DNA of 64,000 bases from Argopecten irradians (Eukaryota > Mollusca > Bivalvia > Pectinida > Pectinidae), in contig NC_091136.1 in the NCBI RefSeq assembly GCF_041381155.1, positions 49,404,284 through 49,468,283 of the forward strand, read 5' to 3'. The translations under genes and the position numbers were made by a program. The notes under the pieces are model-generated. The model was not told the DNA's origin. It searched no databases and saw only the letters and a list, made by a program, of their open reading frames with translations. Positions 51,751 to 62,829 of the stretch are shown here, piece after piece (position 1 is the first letter of the stretch; each line of letters opens with the position of its first letter).

Positions 51751-52941
51751 AATTCAAATATGATTTTTAATTGCAAAATTATATTTATACAAAAAAACGC
51801 AAATGTTGAATATTTTTGTCTTCCGTTCAGGGAAAAATGAATAAACTCAATATTATTTCCTTAAGCCATTGGAGTTGTTTCCCTTATTTCACTACCGTTT
51901 AACGACCGTTCGTTGAAGGACCAGCTATAATACTACTTTGTCAACTCGGGATGAAGAGGATGCAGACTTGAGACGTTGTTTTGGATAAACTATTTTATAT
52001 TTGTTTATGTTACGTTAATAAGGAGATATAGAAAATCAACACACTCACAGGTAGACAGAGGCTCTCGGACCTTAGAGAGAAGATGAAAGCAGAGTTGAAT
52101 TAAATAAAACAAGAGAAACATATTGGGAATATGCCACAAAGTACGAGTAAGGACACATGAGACGATAAGGTATTTTACGTCATGTTAAACGTTCAGGGTT
52201 CAGTTTTTTTTTAAATGATTAGGCTAACCAGAGTTTAACGATTAACGTTTAAAAATTTTAAATCAAGACAAAATAATTTCTGGTAAGGCGAATTTTACAA
52301 CAATTTATCTACATTATTTACCTGCTTGCTGATTTTGGTGAAGATATAATCACATTGTTAGCAGCAAATTAGAAATGAAAATTTCACTAATCATGTGATG
52401 AAGCTAACCATCTTTGAACAACTGGACCCAGGTCATTTAAGGACGTCCCAAGTCTAGGAGGGTGGAGAAAAGCTGGAGTACACGGAGAAAAATCACCAAA
52501 TTACGGTTAGACCGTCCTGCGTATGTGTCAAACTCGTAGATATATCTATCATGTAAATTAAAAACCCAATCTATAAAGGAAGAAGAACATCTTTAGGGTG
52601 CCATATTTTAAGATTTTTCAGGAATGATAGATAGCATTTGACAAAAAGTTAGACGGTAAATACAACCATTTAATTTATCTTTTTATAACCATCACAAAAA
52701 AACACCAAGAAAGCTAGCTGATTCAAATGGTCATTCGTGCACTTATGTAAATGACCAACGTTTGCTATTTGAGCTTCACGCAGAACTAATCAACAAGTTG
52801 AAATAAAAGTACTTTCGTTTCACAAGGCATTTAAAGCCAAGATGACCTGCAATTAAGCTGCTTTGTATCATGGCTACAAGGCCGTTTTCATTAAAACGGT
52901 TGGATTGGTTGAACCGTTTGTAAAAATAAGTATTTAAAGTA
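51751..52941. other. Intergenic sequence with a SINE-tail remnant
   Basis: At about 52430-52480 the words gctggagtacacggagaaaa atc resemble, in reverse, the conserved SINE tail seen at 6300 and 59690. It is a fragment only. The rest shows nothing I can support. Confidence 0.35.
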
Positions 52942-53344
52942 TTAAAGGCCCATTACCTTACCGGAAAGGCTTTTAATTTTTAAAATATGAATTTAAAACG
53001 AGATCAATAATTTTATAGGGTCACAAATGTTATTAAGTTACCGTTAATACTACACGTATCATGCCATTCTGAACTATTTGATTAAAATAAATAAAATGTT
53101 AATTTCATAGCGCGGGTCGTCTTATGTTTCTCACTGTCGTCGTAAATACTGCGTGGTAGTTGAGTATGATTGCGTCAGCGGCAAAAGCGAAATAACTCTC
53201 CACTGTTATTATATATTACGCAGGAAATCTTGTATATGTTTGGTGTTGTAACCTCATCTTAGGTCTTCGGTATATATTTTCTGATGTTCTTGATATTTTT
53301 AAGAAACCTTTATGATTTGCTCCAGAAAGGTAGTGGGTCTTTAA
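52942..53344. mobile_element. Miniature inverted-repeat transposon, 'GGCCCACTACC' family
   Basis: The left end ttaaaggcccattacctta and right end gaaaggtagtgggtctttaa are inverted repeats, with TTAA at both edges. It is about 400 bp and related along its length to 55094-55498 (shared taatactacacgtatcatg and gttgtaa-ctcatctta). Confidence 0.8.
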
Positions 53345-53639
53345 TCCTGACGGACCTGTTTATTTTGATATGTGCCTATGGAGATTTTGTCAAGGTTCGA
53401 CTGAAAACAGTATAAATCACCGGTTTCGTCATTAATTAAAACAACGATCTGGTCCAAACAGTCAAACCATATAATCGAAACAACATACAACATACAATAT
53501 ACATTTTACACTGCAAAATGCTATGTTCTAAGGAATGAATTCGTTTTAATTTAACTTTATTTGATACGAAAATCCACATGTATCAAAGTATCACTTAATT
53601 CATATTTATTTTATTTCATTCATTCACTTAAAATATCTA

Positions 53640-53645
53640 TTTATT
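53640..53645 (-). terminator. Polyadenylation signal of the ependymin-related gene
   Basis: AATAAA on the minus strand, about 111 bases past the stop codon at 53756. It is the first canonical signal after the stop. Confidence 0.5.
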
Positions 53646-53755
53646 TTACATGTATTTCATGCTAATTTGCTGCTAGTAAATTTGGAGCTAATATAAAATC
53701 AAAATCACAAATATACGTATATACAACATAACAAAGGTGCATTCTGCCATGCTTT

Positions 53756-56700
53756 TTAATGCGACATATTTCTTTCTGCCTTAATACATTCTGGTGGAGG
53801 CACAAACATCATCGGATCGGTTATTCCAACTTTCAGGTCGTAGTACCTTTAAGACAAGAAAATACACTATTAAACAAAACAAAACGACACACAGCATCGT
53901 ATTAAATGTTGCTTCTTTCTGATCGTTATACTTTCAACAGTGGGTAGCAAATAAAGGATATCAAGCCTCACATTAGCTGCAATATTATAGCTCAAAAGAC
54001 TTTTTGACAGAAAATGGTATCGTCTTTAGAGCTACAATTGGTGCCTATTGCTGCCAATAGAGCAAAGAAATGATTATGCAAACCATTATAAAACGTGTCT
54101 TTGCATTTTTATCGTACTTGTTTGATATCGCTTACCTACTAGGTAATAAAACTGAACCACATAAAAGATCAAATTCTCATCTAGGCATTATTTTTTTTAC
54201 ATAATACATATGAAGGTCTTTCTGAAGGGAATTTATACGGCAAGTCCACAAATTGTGAATTTGACGTCTTGTGAGCGGTACGGTAGATATAAAGAATGGT
54301 ACTTATGTTTGTTTTGGATAAAAATGATATGTAAATGCATTTATAAGCATAAAATAATTGGAAACCTACAAAAAAGTATAGAAAACTATGCCCGAGTGAT
54401 TTTTGGAGGCAGTGCTCCACTACGACACATAGGGACCAATTCGTACCCGGCCGAACGGTATAGTAGGCCGGGTGCGTATATTCGTTCTAGCCTCACATCA
54501 GCATATTTCCTAAGTTCTAGTGTCAAAAGAATCATCAATTGGCAAAATAAAACATGAAAGGAACTTTCATAAAAATACTGGTAGACATTACATAGACAGA
54601 GGTATCTACAAATGTACATTGTAATTCAATGTAGACATATAAAAACATACATATTATTTACTTGGTGTATTCATAAAACTAAGTAAACATAAGACATGAA
54701 GTACTAGGATGATACACAACTTAAATGTAATTAAACACGCCTGTTTTAAGGTTAAAGTGTTGGGAATGACATTTTAAAGATACATTTGATCTTTTGGATA
54801 GACATGTTTGTTGTACTTACGAGACTGCGGATTTGGTGTTCTCAGCAGGGTTATAGTAAAAGTTAGTGACGGGCACACACAATGGTGACGTCACAAAACC
54901 AAAGTACTCCTCTGTAAAAATAACGAGACATTTCGAGTAAAACCATGCAATCATCTGACCCAGCAAGAGGGAGATGCATTGTCTACACTTTAGAAGACAT
55001 TTTGGCTTATTATTAATTTTTTTAAAGATGTGAAAAGGACGATTGATGTTCGCATGAAAACTTGAACTTTTATTATAAAATCAGACTTGTTCTTTTAAAA
55101 AGGCACACTACCTTTCCGAAACGGCTTCTAATTTTTAAAATGGGAATGGAAAACGAAATCAATAATTTTGTAGAGTAACAAAAGTTATTAACTTACCGTT
55201 AATACTACACGTATCATGAAATTTTGAACAATTTGATAAAAATAAATAAAATGTTAATTTTCATTATGTTTCCCACCGTCGTCCTAAATACCGCGCGGTA
55301 GTTGACTATCACTGCGCCAGACGGCAAAACAACAAAAATGACTCTCAACTGTTATCATATATTACGGAGGAAATCTTGAATATGTTTGGTGTTGTAAGCT
55401 CATCTTAAACCATCGGTGTATATTTTCTGATGTTATTAATGTTTTAAAGAAACCTTTATGTTTTACTCCGGAATACCGGAAAGATAGTGGGCCAATTTAG
55501 TTTGACTTGTACACCATAAATATTTTTATCATTAAACAAAACAGCACACAATTAATGCTGCCAAGTTCGGCGTGTTCTCATGCACTGTACATACCATGGA
55601 ATGATCCGAAAGTGACATTGGCCACGAAATCCTGGACCGTGATAAACTCTCCGGAGAAGCCCGTAGCGCCGAGTGTGAAGATATTGTTGAACATAGCGTT
55701 AGGGGGAACACCTCGGTGACGGAAGGGTCGGTTGATAGCGCTAACGTTACATTGTCTAGTCTTCATGTTTATGCTGTATCGTTTGTTCTGAAACAGGTGA
55801 TCAGAATCATATAGCGATCTATATCTATTGTTGTTCGTTAAATGTCAAATAACATTTCTCGAATCATTTTATTTTAGCATTTAATCGAAATTATCTTTGG
55901 TGTTATTGAATAAGAACGTTTGATTATTAATCTTTCACTACATGTAACCTTAATATGTAAGGATAATATTCAGTTTTACTACGACCATTTTTACTGTTGT
56001 TATTCTATGTACATTAGTTTGTCATTAATGATAACAAGGAAAGTAGAATTCTGCAACAAGTTAAATACCTTTGTCATCAATATCATTTGATGTCTTATGA
56101 TTAGAAGAAATCATTGATATATATAATTTGGTTAAATACGAACCTCGTTGTACAATGTGAGGATATCAAAGAATTCCCTGCTAGAGTTATCTTCGACTTC
56201 AGCAATGTTCCTCTCTCTACCAGATGATCCGTCGTAGTAAATCTTGTGATACTCCTCAAAGTTCTTACCAAATTCTACCTAAGGATGTAAATACATGCGG
56301 TCTCTATATAATAGCTCTCATTATGCTGTCAATGGTTCGACTTGAGCATTACACAATAGTTCATACTGTATGTATGTTTTGGTTTCAGTATAAAAATCGT
56401 TGAATAGGGTTTTCTTACTCAACAATCTATGCACAAATTAAATACATATTACATATACTGTAACTGTCTCGTATTCCATTTTTTCGGCTATTGAGCCTTC
56501 TTCTACGTCACTATATATCTTAACTATTTATTAAATGGATATATTTTATCCGAACACTTACCACTCTTTCTCTTGCCTCCCATTGGTTTGGTGATTCTGT
56601 GTCATAAATTATTTTCTGAGATTAATGTCAATAGCAACCGATTGTCGATTATATAATATCGCAAAAAATTGAGAGAGAAATCAGAAAAGTACACTACTCA

Positions 56701-56830
56701 TGTAAACGAAAATTGCATAATATTAAAAGTATGCACACCACACTATTTTAAGACGTGACTTACGGCATGGGGTTGGAACTTGTCCCAGGACTGTCCCCAA
56801 CAGGGAAAGGACCACTAAAGCTGCCTTCAT
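53756..56830 (-). CDS. Ependymin-related secreted protein (203 aa, six exons, complete)
   Basis: Exons 56830-56764, 56596-56562, 56278-56144, 55787-55595, 54911-54821 and 53846-53756 join with phases 1, 0, 0, 1, 2 into 203 residues plus TAA. A signal peptide (MKAALVVLSLLGTVLGQ) is followed by PCQSPNQWEARERV, the usual ependymin N-terminal motif. Four cysteines (in PTPCQ, TRQCNV, SPLCVP and PPPEC) match the family's conserved set. Further family words are IYYDG, YGFV-like EEYFGFVTSPLCVPV and the C-terminal YYDLKVGITDPMMFVPPPEC. Ependymins are secreted, calcium- and lipid-binding extracellular-matrix or lysosomal proteins. In molluscs they form expanded sets used in mantle, gland or regeneration contexts; the role here is unknown. 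The length is normal for the family. Intron 4 holds a 'GGCCCACTACC' transposon and intron 5 a 'TAGCTGC' copy. Confidence 0.93.
53974..54489 (+). mobile_element. Non-autonomous transposon 'TAGCTGC' family, copy C
   Basis: Starts tagctgcaatattatag and ends gtatattcgttcta, 516 bp, with perfect 9-bp target duplications gcctcacat at 53965-53973 and 54490-54498. It lies in the last intron of the ependymin-related gene, antisense to it. Frames inside it are on both strands and not conserved as proteins. Confidence 0.88.
55094..55498. mobile_element. Miniature inverted-repeat transposon, 'GGCCCACTACC' family
   Basis: The left end aaggcacactacctttccg and right end cggaaagatagtgggcc are worn inverted repeats. 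The interior matches 52942-53344, including cgtcctaaataccgcgcggt. It lies in intron 4 of the ependymin-related gene. Confidence 0.75.
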
Positions 56831-56874
56831 GTCGCCGTGAGAAAGAAACAGAAACTACAACGGACTACCGACGC

Positions 56875-56882
56875 TTCATATA
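56875..56882 (-). promoter_or_regulatory. Candidate TATA box of the ependymin-related gene
   Basis: TATATGAA on the minus strand, 45-52 bases upstream of the ATG at 56830. This would give a leader of about 20 bases. Plausible for a tissue-specific secreted protein, but based on motif and spacing alone. Confidence 0.35.
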
Positions 56883-56884
56883 GC

Positions 56885-59585
56885 AGAAGATCTTATCTGG
56901 CGATCAGGTATCGCGAATGTGTGTCATGCCAAGGTAAGATTGTCTTCTTTGTAGATTAAAGTTAGATATGGTGGTTTGAAGAAAAGAATTATCTCCAACC
57001 TTACCAGAATGCAGTGTCATGAAGTCTTACATAATAAATATTTTACACCTGAATTGTTTCTTCATATTTAAAATAACATTTGCTTTATATTGTTTGTAAT
57101 AGTGTAATACTGATAGAAATGACATCAAACAAATCCTTACTTTTTCTCATAATGACGTTTGATAAATATGTATGTAAACCTCTATTGTTGCATAATTAGC
57201 CATACCTTTACACCCAATCCGTTCAATAGAGGATCTGACAACATCCTATAAGGGGTCATATTAAGATCAAATACATTATCTACACCTTGCTACGGCCTAT
57301 CCTCGTAAAAAGGAGGAATCGAACATGGTTATAATTTTGCTATCCTGAACTATAGATTAGATTGTGGTCAGTAGTTTGCTAACAGCAAATTGATGATTAA
57401 AAATTGCATTAAAAGCTTAGGCATAAAATTATGGGTATTTCAACATATGTTAAAGTTACCAATGTACCTCAATGTGATCGTCACATTATCAGTGATAACA
57501 GGTGCAAACAATAGACCTTATCTCTCTCAATTATAAACCAGAGACATACCTGTCACATGAGTAATGTTCGATTCAATTCCAGTAACCAGCACAGATTTAA
57601 TGTTTAAAAACATCATATTATCAACGGAGAAAATAATGACTTAATGCAAAGCTGTGACTTTCTCTAATTATCTATGTAATACCATTTAGGAACCTCGGAA
57701 AATGTTGTATTATGGCATTCTGATCAAAATACCTGCATATCGTTAATGCCATAACATTAAGTAAGACAAATCTGACAACAACACCCCATTAGGGGTCGCC
57801 TTTTGGGAATGGCGAGTCAAATTGTTGCCCCTGGAATCTTGAGAGTGAATTTCATGGTACGAAATAGTTTGAAAATCCTGTCCGAACTATTTCGTGTATA
57901 TAGTCATCTCGCCCGAAAAGGACAACAAAGCTCAATGTTATACTGGGACGAAATGGCGTTTTCAATTTAGGTTGCAAGGTGTAGACAATGCATTTGATCT
58001 GAAGTACATGTACATGTGGATATTGGTTTTAAATAGCAAACTAGGATTTTAGTTGTTTTTTTTCAGTTTTCTTTACTGAAATACCTTCTATCACATAGTA
58101 GAATTGCTTATTATAGCCAAAAATATTGAAGAGTGTCCATAAAAGTCGAACTAACTAAGAACGAGAACTGCTGATGCTATACTACCAATTTATAGGTATT
58201 AAACAAAATGTCTCTGGAGACTGAAACCATTAACCTCTGTAAGTCAAACGTCAACTTAAATTAGGTTTTTACATCACCAAATGAAAGAATTCCTGTTAGA
58301 TGAATTTCAACCCCATGAGTACTATTATATTTAACAACTCTAATCCTTCTATCTGTAATCATACATTTAAGTCGACACCAAGGCCAGTGAACTATTTCAT
58401 CTTGAAACAGGCTATACATAAATATCTTGCATTTCCAATATGTCTGATAGAATGAACTGAGCGTTTTCCTGGTCGGGCTACTTCCATAAGATGTTATAAA
58501 GATTATACTGTATTTGAGTAATCGGGTAATAGTTTCCGATTTAATTGAATAATTTGACACAAAATCCACGATCAATTTGGCAGATAACTACCTTATTCAA
58601 GGTCGATTTCTCCCGAAAATCTTACCTTGCTAGACAAATGAATAGTGTCAAATTCACACTACATAGAATGAAAATATTTTTGTCCTACGTTAAAAAGTAT
58701 TTTGTTCGTGTCACCAATGTACCTCCGTACAAATGTCACGTCATATACAGTTTGTAATAATCATACGCTTAAAAATCATACTTTTTTTCTAAAATTGGGT
58801 AGTGTTATATGGCCCACCAAGTTATAGACGTTGACACAGTATTACATATGATATAGAGAAAACATATCTAAAGAGTAAAACGCCTGTCATCACACTTGGG
58901 TATTGTAAAATATTTATATATGGTTCTGCATTAATACATATTACACTGATGGAATCGTCACAAAAAGCAATATACTATTCAATGATTTATTGAGGCTATT
59001 TACAAACAGCCTGGGAAGACCACAACCACACGTGTTGTTTCCAAACCGCTCCATCTCCCGAAAGATGCCACATGAACCCGACATACGATTTTCACAGATA
59101 CAAAACGTTATTGTTTAAAGTTTCGTATATCACAATGTTATTAACAGCTAGACTCGTTTTAGGACGGCCTCAACTTTGTGGAACGCATTGATTGTGTGAA
59201 TATATATCTGTATACTTTAGGAGACTGTGGTATATTCGTTCGTCTCTCCTTTTGTGGGACGCATGCCTTTTTATAGTGACATGCCGCCGAAAACTACGAA
59301 CAAACACACCCTTTCTAGTAAATTACACTGACAAACCAGTCGCCCACCCCACTCCATTTATACATACTTCAAAAATATTTTCAGCTCTTACAGTGTAATT
59401 GTACTTGAAAAATGAAAATTGAAAATATATGCAGTGTAAAAATTGCACTTCTCAAAATATTGCACATATAATTTTAATGATTAATATAAAGTGTTTCTAT
59501 CATTTTCATCCAATTGCATTGTTTTAAAGTTAAAAATGTTTATTTAGTTATTAAGTAATAACAATTCACTCTTTATATAACAGTA
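56885..59585. other. Intergenic sequence with a distant inverted-repeat pair
   Basis: About 30 bp at 57264-57293 (agatcaaatacattatctac then accttgc) is mirrored at 57971-58000, 680 bp away, and might bound a decayed transposon. No gene is supported. The frame at 58261-58575 has no domain. Confidence 0.4.
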
Positions 59586-59599
59586 ACATTTCTGAAGAA

Positions 59600-59811
59600 T
59601 TTAAGTTTTATTAGTTTAACGTCCTATAATAGCCAGAGTCATGGAGGTGCCAGGCTTGTTTGTGGAGGAAAGCCGGATTACCCAGAGAAAAACACCGACC
59701 AGCGGTCAGTACCTGGCAATTGCCTCACATGGAATGCGAACTCGCTACCCAGAGGTGAAGGACTTGTGTTAATATGTTGAGACATCTAACTCATTAGGTC
59801 ACCGCGGCCCC
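59600..59811 (-). mobile_element. tRNA-derived SINE with 14-bp target duplication
   Basis: Read on the minus strand, it opens ggggccgcggtgacctaatg (A-box region) and has the B-box gagttcgcattcc. The body tttttctctgggtaatccgg is followed by a 3' tail aactaataaaacttaaa. The flanks carry the same 14 bases, acatttctgaagaa, at 59586-59599 and 59812-59825, as expected of target-primed insertion. The body is related to the conserved central domain shared by many bivalve SINEs. It looks complete and the duplication is undamaged, suggesting a fairly recent insertion. Confidence 0.9.
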
Positions 59812-59825
59812 ACATTTCTGAAGAA

Positions 59826-61241
59826 AGATAATTCCTCTAAAAATCAATAATCTCCGGGATCCATTAAAAATTATCTAAATAAAGCTTCAACAGCCAGGAC
59901 ATGAATGCAAAACAAACACTTTTTTTACATATGAAGTCCTCTTTCGAGAACTGATATTTACTACATAAAATTTGATAATACATCTCTGAACATAAAATCA
60001 GCATTGTTAGAATAGTATACTACTGTATACATTTAATTGTTATATTTTGTAAGTGTAAAATTCCGCATTGACTATTTGTAACTCGTTCGCGATGGTTTAT
60101 TTTTGCCCCTGAAAACTTTATTCTCATGTCTTGATATGATGTGATGTGTAAAACTATGGTAAAGCCAGATTTCAAAATTTGCGAGATTTGGTGAATTCGC
60201 GAATTTAACGAAATTAATATCAACGCGACTATTAGAAACTGTACAGTACTGCCTCCGACAACTTATCTGCAGATAAACACAAACTGAAAATGAATCATAG
60301 TAATAATGAATAATATATTGTTCGTTCTCCATTAAGTACACTCGCTCTAGCCTGTATTAAAGTAGGCCTACCGGACGATTAGTAATATTAGTGTGTATGT
60401 ACGCACTTAGGGTGTCTCACGTTAAATAGGGTACAGTCGAGGCTATATTATGTGACTTTCCAAGGGACCATTACAAAAAGTCACATAAGACAGGGAGTCA
60501 CTTAAGGCAGTCCAAGTTCATCCGCAACATTACTGCACAAGAATCTGTCTTTAAATGTCTGTAAATTTATTCTTCATTATAAATATATCAATTACCTGAT
60601 TTTTTAAAATAAATCAAAAATGATAATAAAAAAAATAAAACAAAAATGATTTTTTTTTTTAATTAAAATCATTTAGATCTAGAAATAAATTACAAGCAGA
60701 CATATATTGATGTTTGGTTTTAAACTTTGTTCAAAAAAAAAATTCTATCTGGAGGGGGTGTAATTTTTGGTGAAAAATCTCATTTTTTTCAATTAAAAAA
60801 ATGAGTGTCATGGTTTTTCAGGCTTGAAAAAAAAACAACACAAACATCACACTTGTCCGAAAAAACCCATTGCAAAACAATTGTAGATGTTGTGTGAATT
60901 TAAACAAACATAATACTACTGTACAGTAAGCATAGAGGTTACATTTTAAACCCGGACTTTATTTTGCTGAATTTTGCAAATCTACTGTACACTGCTACCA
61001 AATTGCGGCCATTACAGAAGCCCAATTCGTGTGCATTTGTGAATTACGGTCATATTGTATCTGGTGAGGTGAAACCTTTTTTTATATTTATGCTTAGCAC
61101 TCGTGAACAAATATCAAAGTTTCCATTCCACTCGATAAAATATCACTGACATTCATCAAGAAACAAGGTAATCCTTTATATATTGACATTGCCGTGAATT
61201 TCTATCTGAACTATTAAGTATTTGAATAAATACCATCACAG
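59826..61241. other. AT-rich flank of the fibrinogen-domain remnant
   Basis: Contains long A/T runs near 60600-60840. No upstream exon of the fibrinogen-related domain (the part before the VIQRR motif) could be found here. Confidence 0.4.
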
Positions 61242-61705
61242 GTGATACAAAGAAGAGAGTGCTGATGTAGATTTTTATCGTAACTGGGACGCATACAAAG
61301 CTGGATTTGGAGATCTACGTGGAAATTTCTGGATAGGTGAGTCGATATGAAGGCAGACGAAAAACAGTTAGTATTCTTTTTAGATTATATGTAAATTAAA
61401 AAAAAAACAAGTAAAAATGTTGTGGATATGTGAAGCGATATTGGTTGTTAGTTTTAATAGTTTACTCTATTTTTTTCGGTTTTGCTCCCGCACAACTGTG
61501 AACACTAATAATAACAATAGCACTTTTTGTTAAATTAAAGGTAATGAAATCACCCATCTTCTGCCAACCAGCCCGAGGACTCTCCGCGTGGAAATGGAGG
61601 GTTGTAATGGGAAGATAGGCGTCGCCCAGTACGCTGAATTTCAGATACCTAATGGATATCACCTCTACAAACTGTCAATTAACGGGTTCATCAGTGACCT
61701 TTCAC
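61242..61705 (+). pseudogene. Fibrinogen-related domain (FReD) gene remnant, two exons
   Basis: Exon 61242-61336 (acceptor cacag, donor gtgagt) reads VIQRRE and then, in a frame shifted by one base, SADVDFYRNWDAYKAGFG, DLRGNFWIG. Exon 61541-61705 (acceptor aaag, donor-like gtaggt) continues in phase with NEITHLLPTSPRTLRVEMEG, a diverged GVAQYAEFQIPNGYHLYKLS and INGF. These are the consecutive core segments of the fibrinogen C-terminal fold, used by secreted lectin-like recognition proteins that are greatly expanded in molluscs. Splice sites survive, so it is a decayed genomic copy, not a retrocopy. The calcium- and ligand-binding C-terminal third is not seen before the window ends. The frameshift near 61256 could be a sequencing error, or be bypassed by a later acceptor that would drop VIQRR. 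Confidence 0.8.
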
Positions 61706-61744
61706 GTAGGTTGTCTCGTCTCACTCAGGTCGATTTTAAGTCAT

Positions 61745-61800
61745 GTGTGTTTATTTATTTATTTACTTATTTATTTATTTATTCATCTATCTATCTACTT
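61745..61800. repeat. Tetranucleotide microsatellite (ttta/tcta)n
   Basis: A run of ttattta words turning into tctatcta, directly after the second FReD exon. Confidence 0.8.
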
Positions 61801-61814
61801 GATGTATGAATTCA

Positions 61815-62075
61815 TTTTTCTCCCATACTTCACAGGAATATCCTGTGGTTGCTAGGGAAAAGATATCTCTATCTTACACAGGGGGTTGTAAGACAGCTCA
61901 CACACGCTAGACAATAACGTGACGTCATCAATACATGCGGCGTAACTGCGGCGTGCATTGTAGATGACGTCATCAATTTTGACGCATAACGACGTTCCTA
62001 CGATAATGGCGCGATGATAAAGCTGGAAACCAAGTGGAATTTCATCATTTTTTCTACTAAGTATGGGAGAAAAAG
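61815..62075. mobile_element. Possible miniature transposon with 16-bp inverted ends
   Basis: tttttctcccatactt on the left is mirrored by aagtatgggagaaaaa on the right. The interior has two gatgacgtcatcaat-type palindromic words. No clean target duplication. Confidence 0.5.
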
Positions 62076-62083
62076 GAATCAAA

Positions 62084-62219
62084 CATGGGTCTGTGAAATG
62101 GACAGGGATATCTCAACCCTCGTGAAAGATATTGGCCGTCAACCCTCGGCAAGCCTAGGGTTGACCGGCCAAAATCTTTCACGAGGGTGAGATATCCCTG
62201 TCCATTTCACAGACCCATG
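62084..62219. repeat. Long near-perfect hairpin (arms about 65 bp)
   Basis: catgggtctgtgaaatggac and the following bases to the centre near 62152 are mirrored almost exactly to the other end, with three or four differences and a loop of only a few bases. It is non-coding and lies just right of the element at 61815-62075. Confidence 0.85.
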
Positions 62220-62714
62220 TAAGATTCTATTAATCTATTTATGTGCTTATTTATTTATTCATTTATCTATTTTATATGTTTCTTTAGTCAAAGTCAGGAA
62301 GCACACAACCTCTAAAGTAGACATTTACATCTCGCACAGTCAGGTCTATTTCAAGTAACAATATGTGTCATAAATGGTAAAGAAATGACCATATATTCAT
62401 AATTCATTAATTTATTATATTTTTTTCTATGTTTTTATTTCGTCAACGTTTAGAAGAAAATAACCTCCCTTTTAGGTACGTGCGATGCAATCAGGTTAAA
62501 TTAAATTTATAACTGTCATAATTGGTAAATAAACGAACTTATTTTGATATGCTGATTTTTCTAGCTTTGTTTTACTCTCTCGTTTAGTTTTCGTATGTTT
62601 TTATTTCATCAAATGACTATCTATGGTTTTAGTCCCTTTTTACCCCCAAACTTAGTGCTAAGAATTTTAGTTGTTGTATTTGACATATCAAAGAAACACA
62701 ATTTAACAAAGGAT

Positions 62715-62822
62715 GACAATTTATTGACTCGTTCTCTATTCGAGCCTCGAACTCACGATCTACGGCACCCAATCGCCTATCCAAACATACGACTTATACC
62801 ACCGCGCCACATCCACGTCCCC
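62715..62822 (-). mobile_element. tRNA-derived SINE head, minus strand
   Basis: The minus strand reads gcgcggtggtataagtcgta (A-box region) and, at tRNA spacing, gagttcgaggctcgaat (B-box region). No conserved SINE tail was seen further on, so it is a partial copy or another SINE family. Confidence 0.6.
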
Positions 62823-62829
62823 AAAAAAA

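Noticed and set aside
54210-54557. 115-codon plus-strand frame and overlapping minus-strand frame
   Set aside because: It lies inside transposon copy C and its flank in an ependymin intron; related copies A and B do not preserve it as a protein.
56562-56611. Longer version of ependymin exon 2 using the upstream acceptor ctcag
   Set aside because: It would bring the exon into the wrong phase with exon 1 and hit a stop; the acceptor acacag at 56597 gives PCQSPNQWE, the family pattern.
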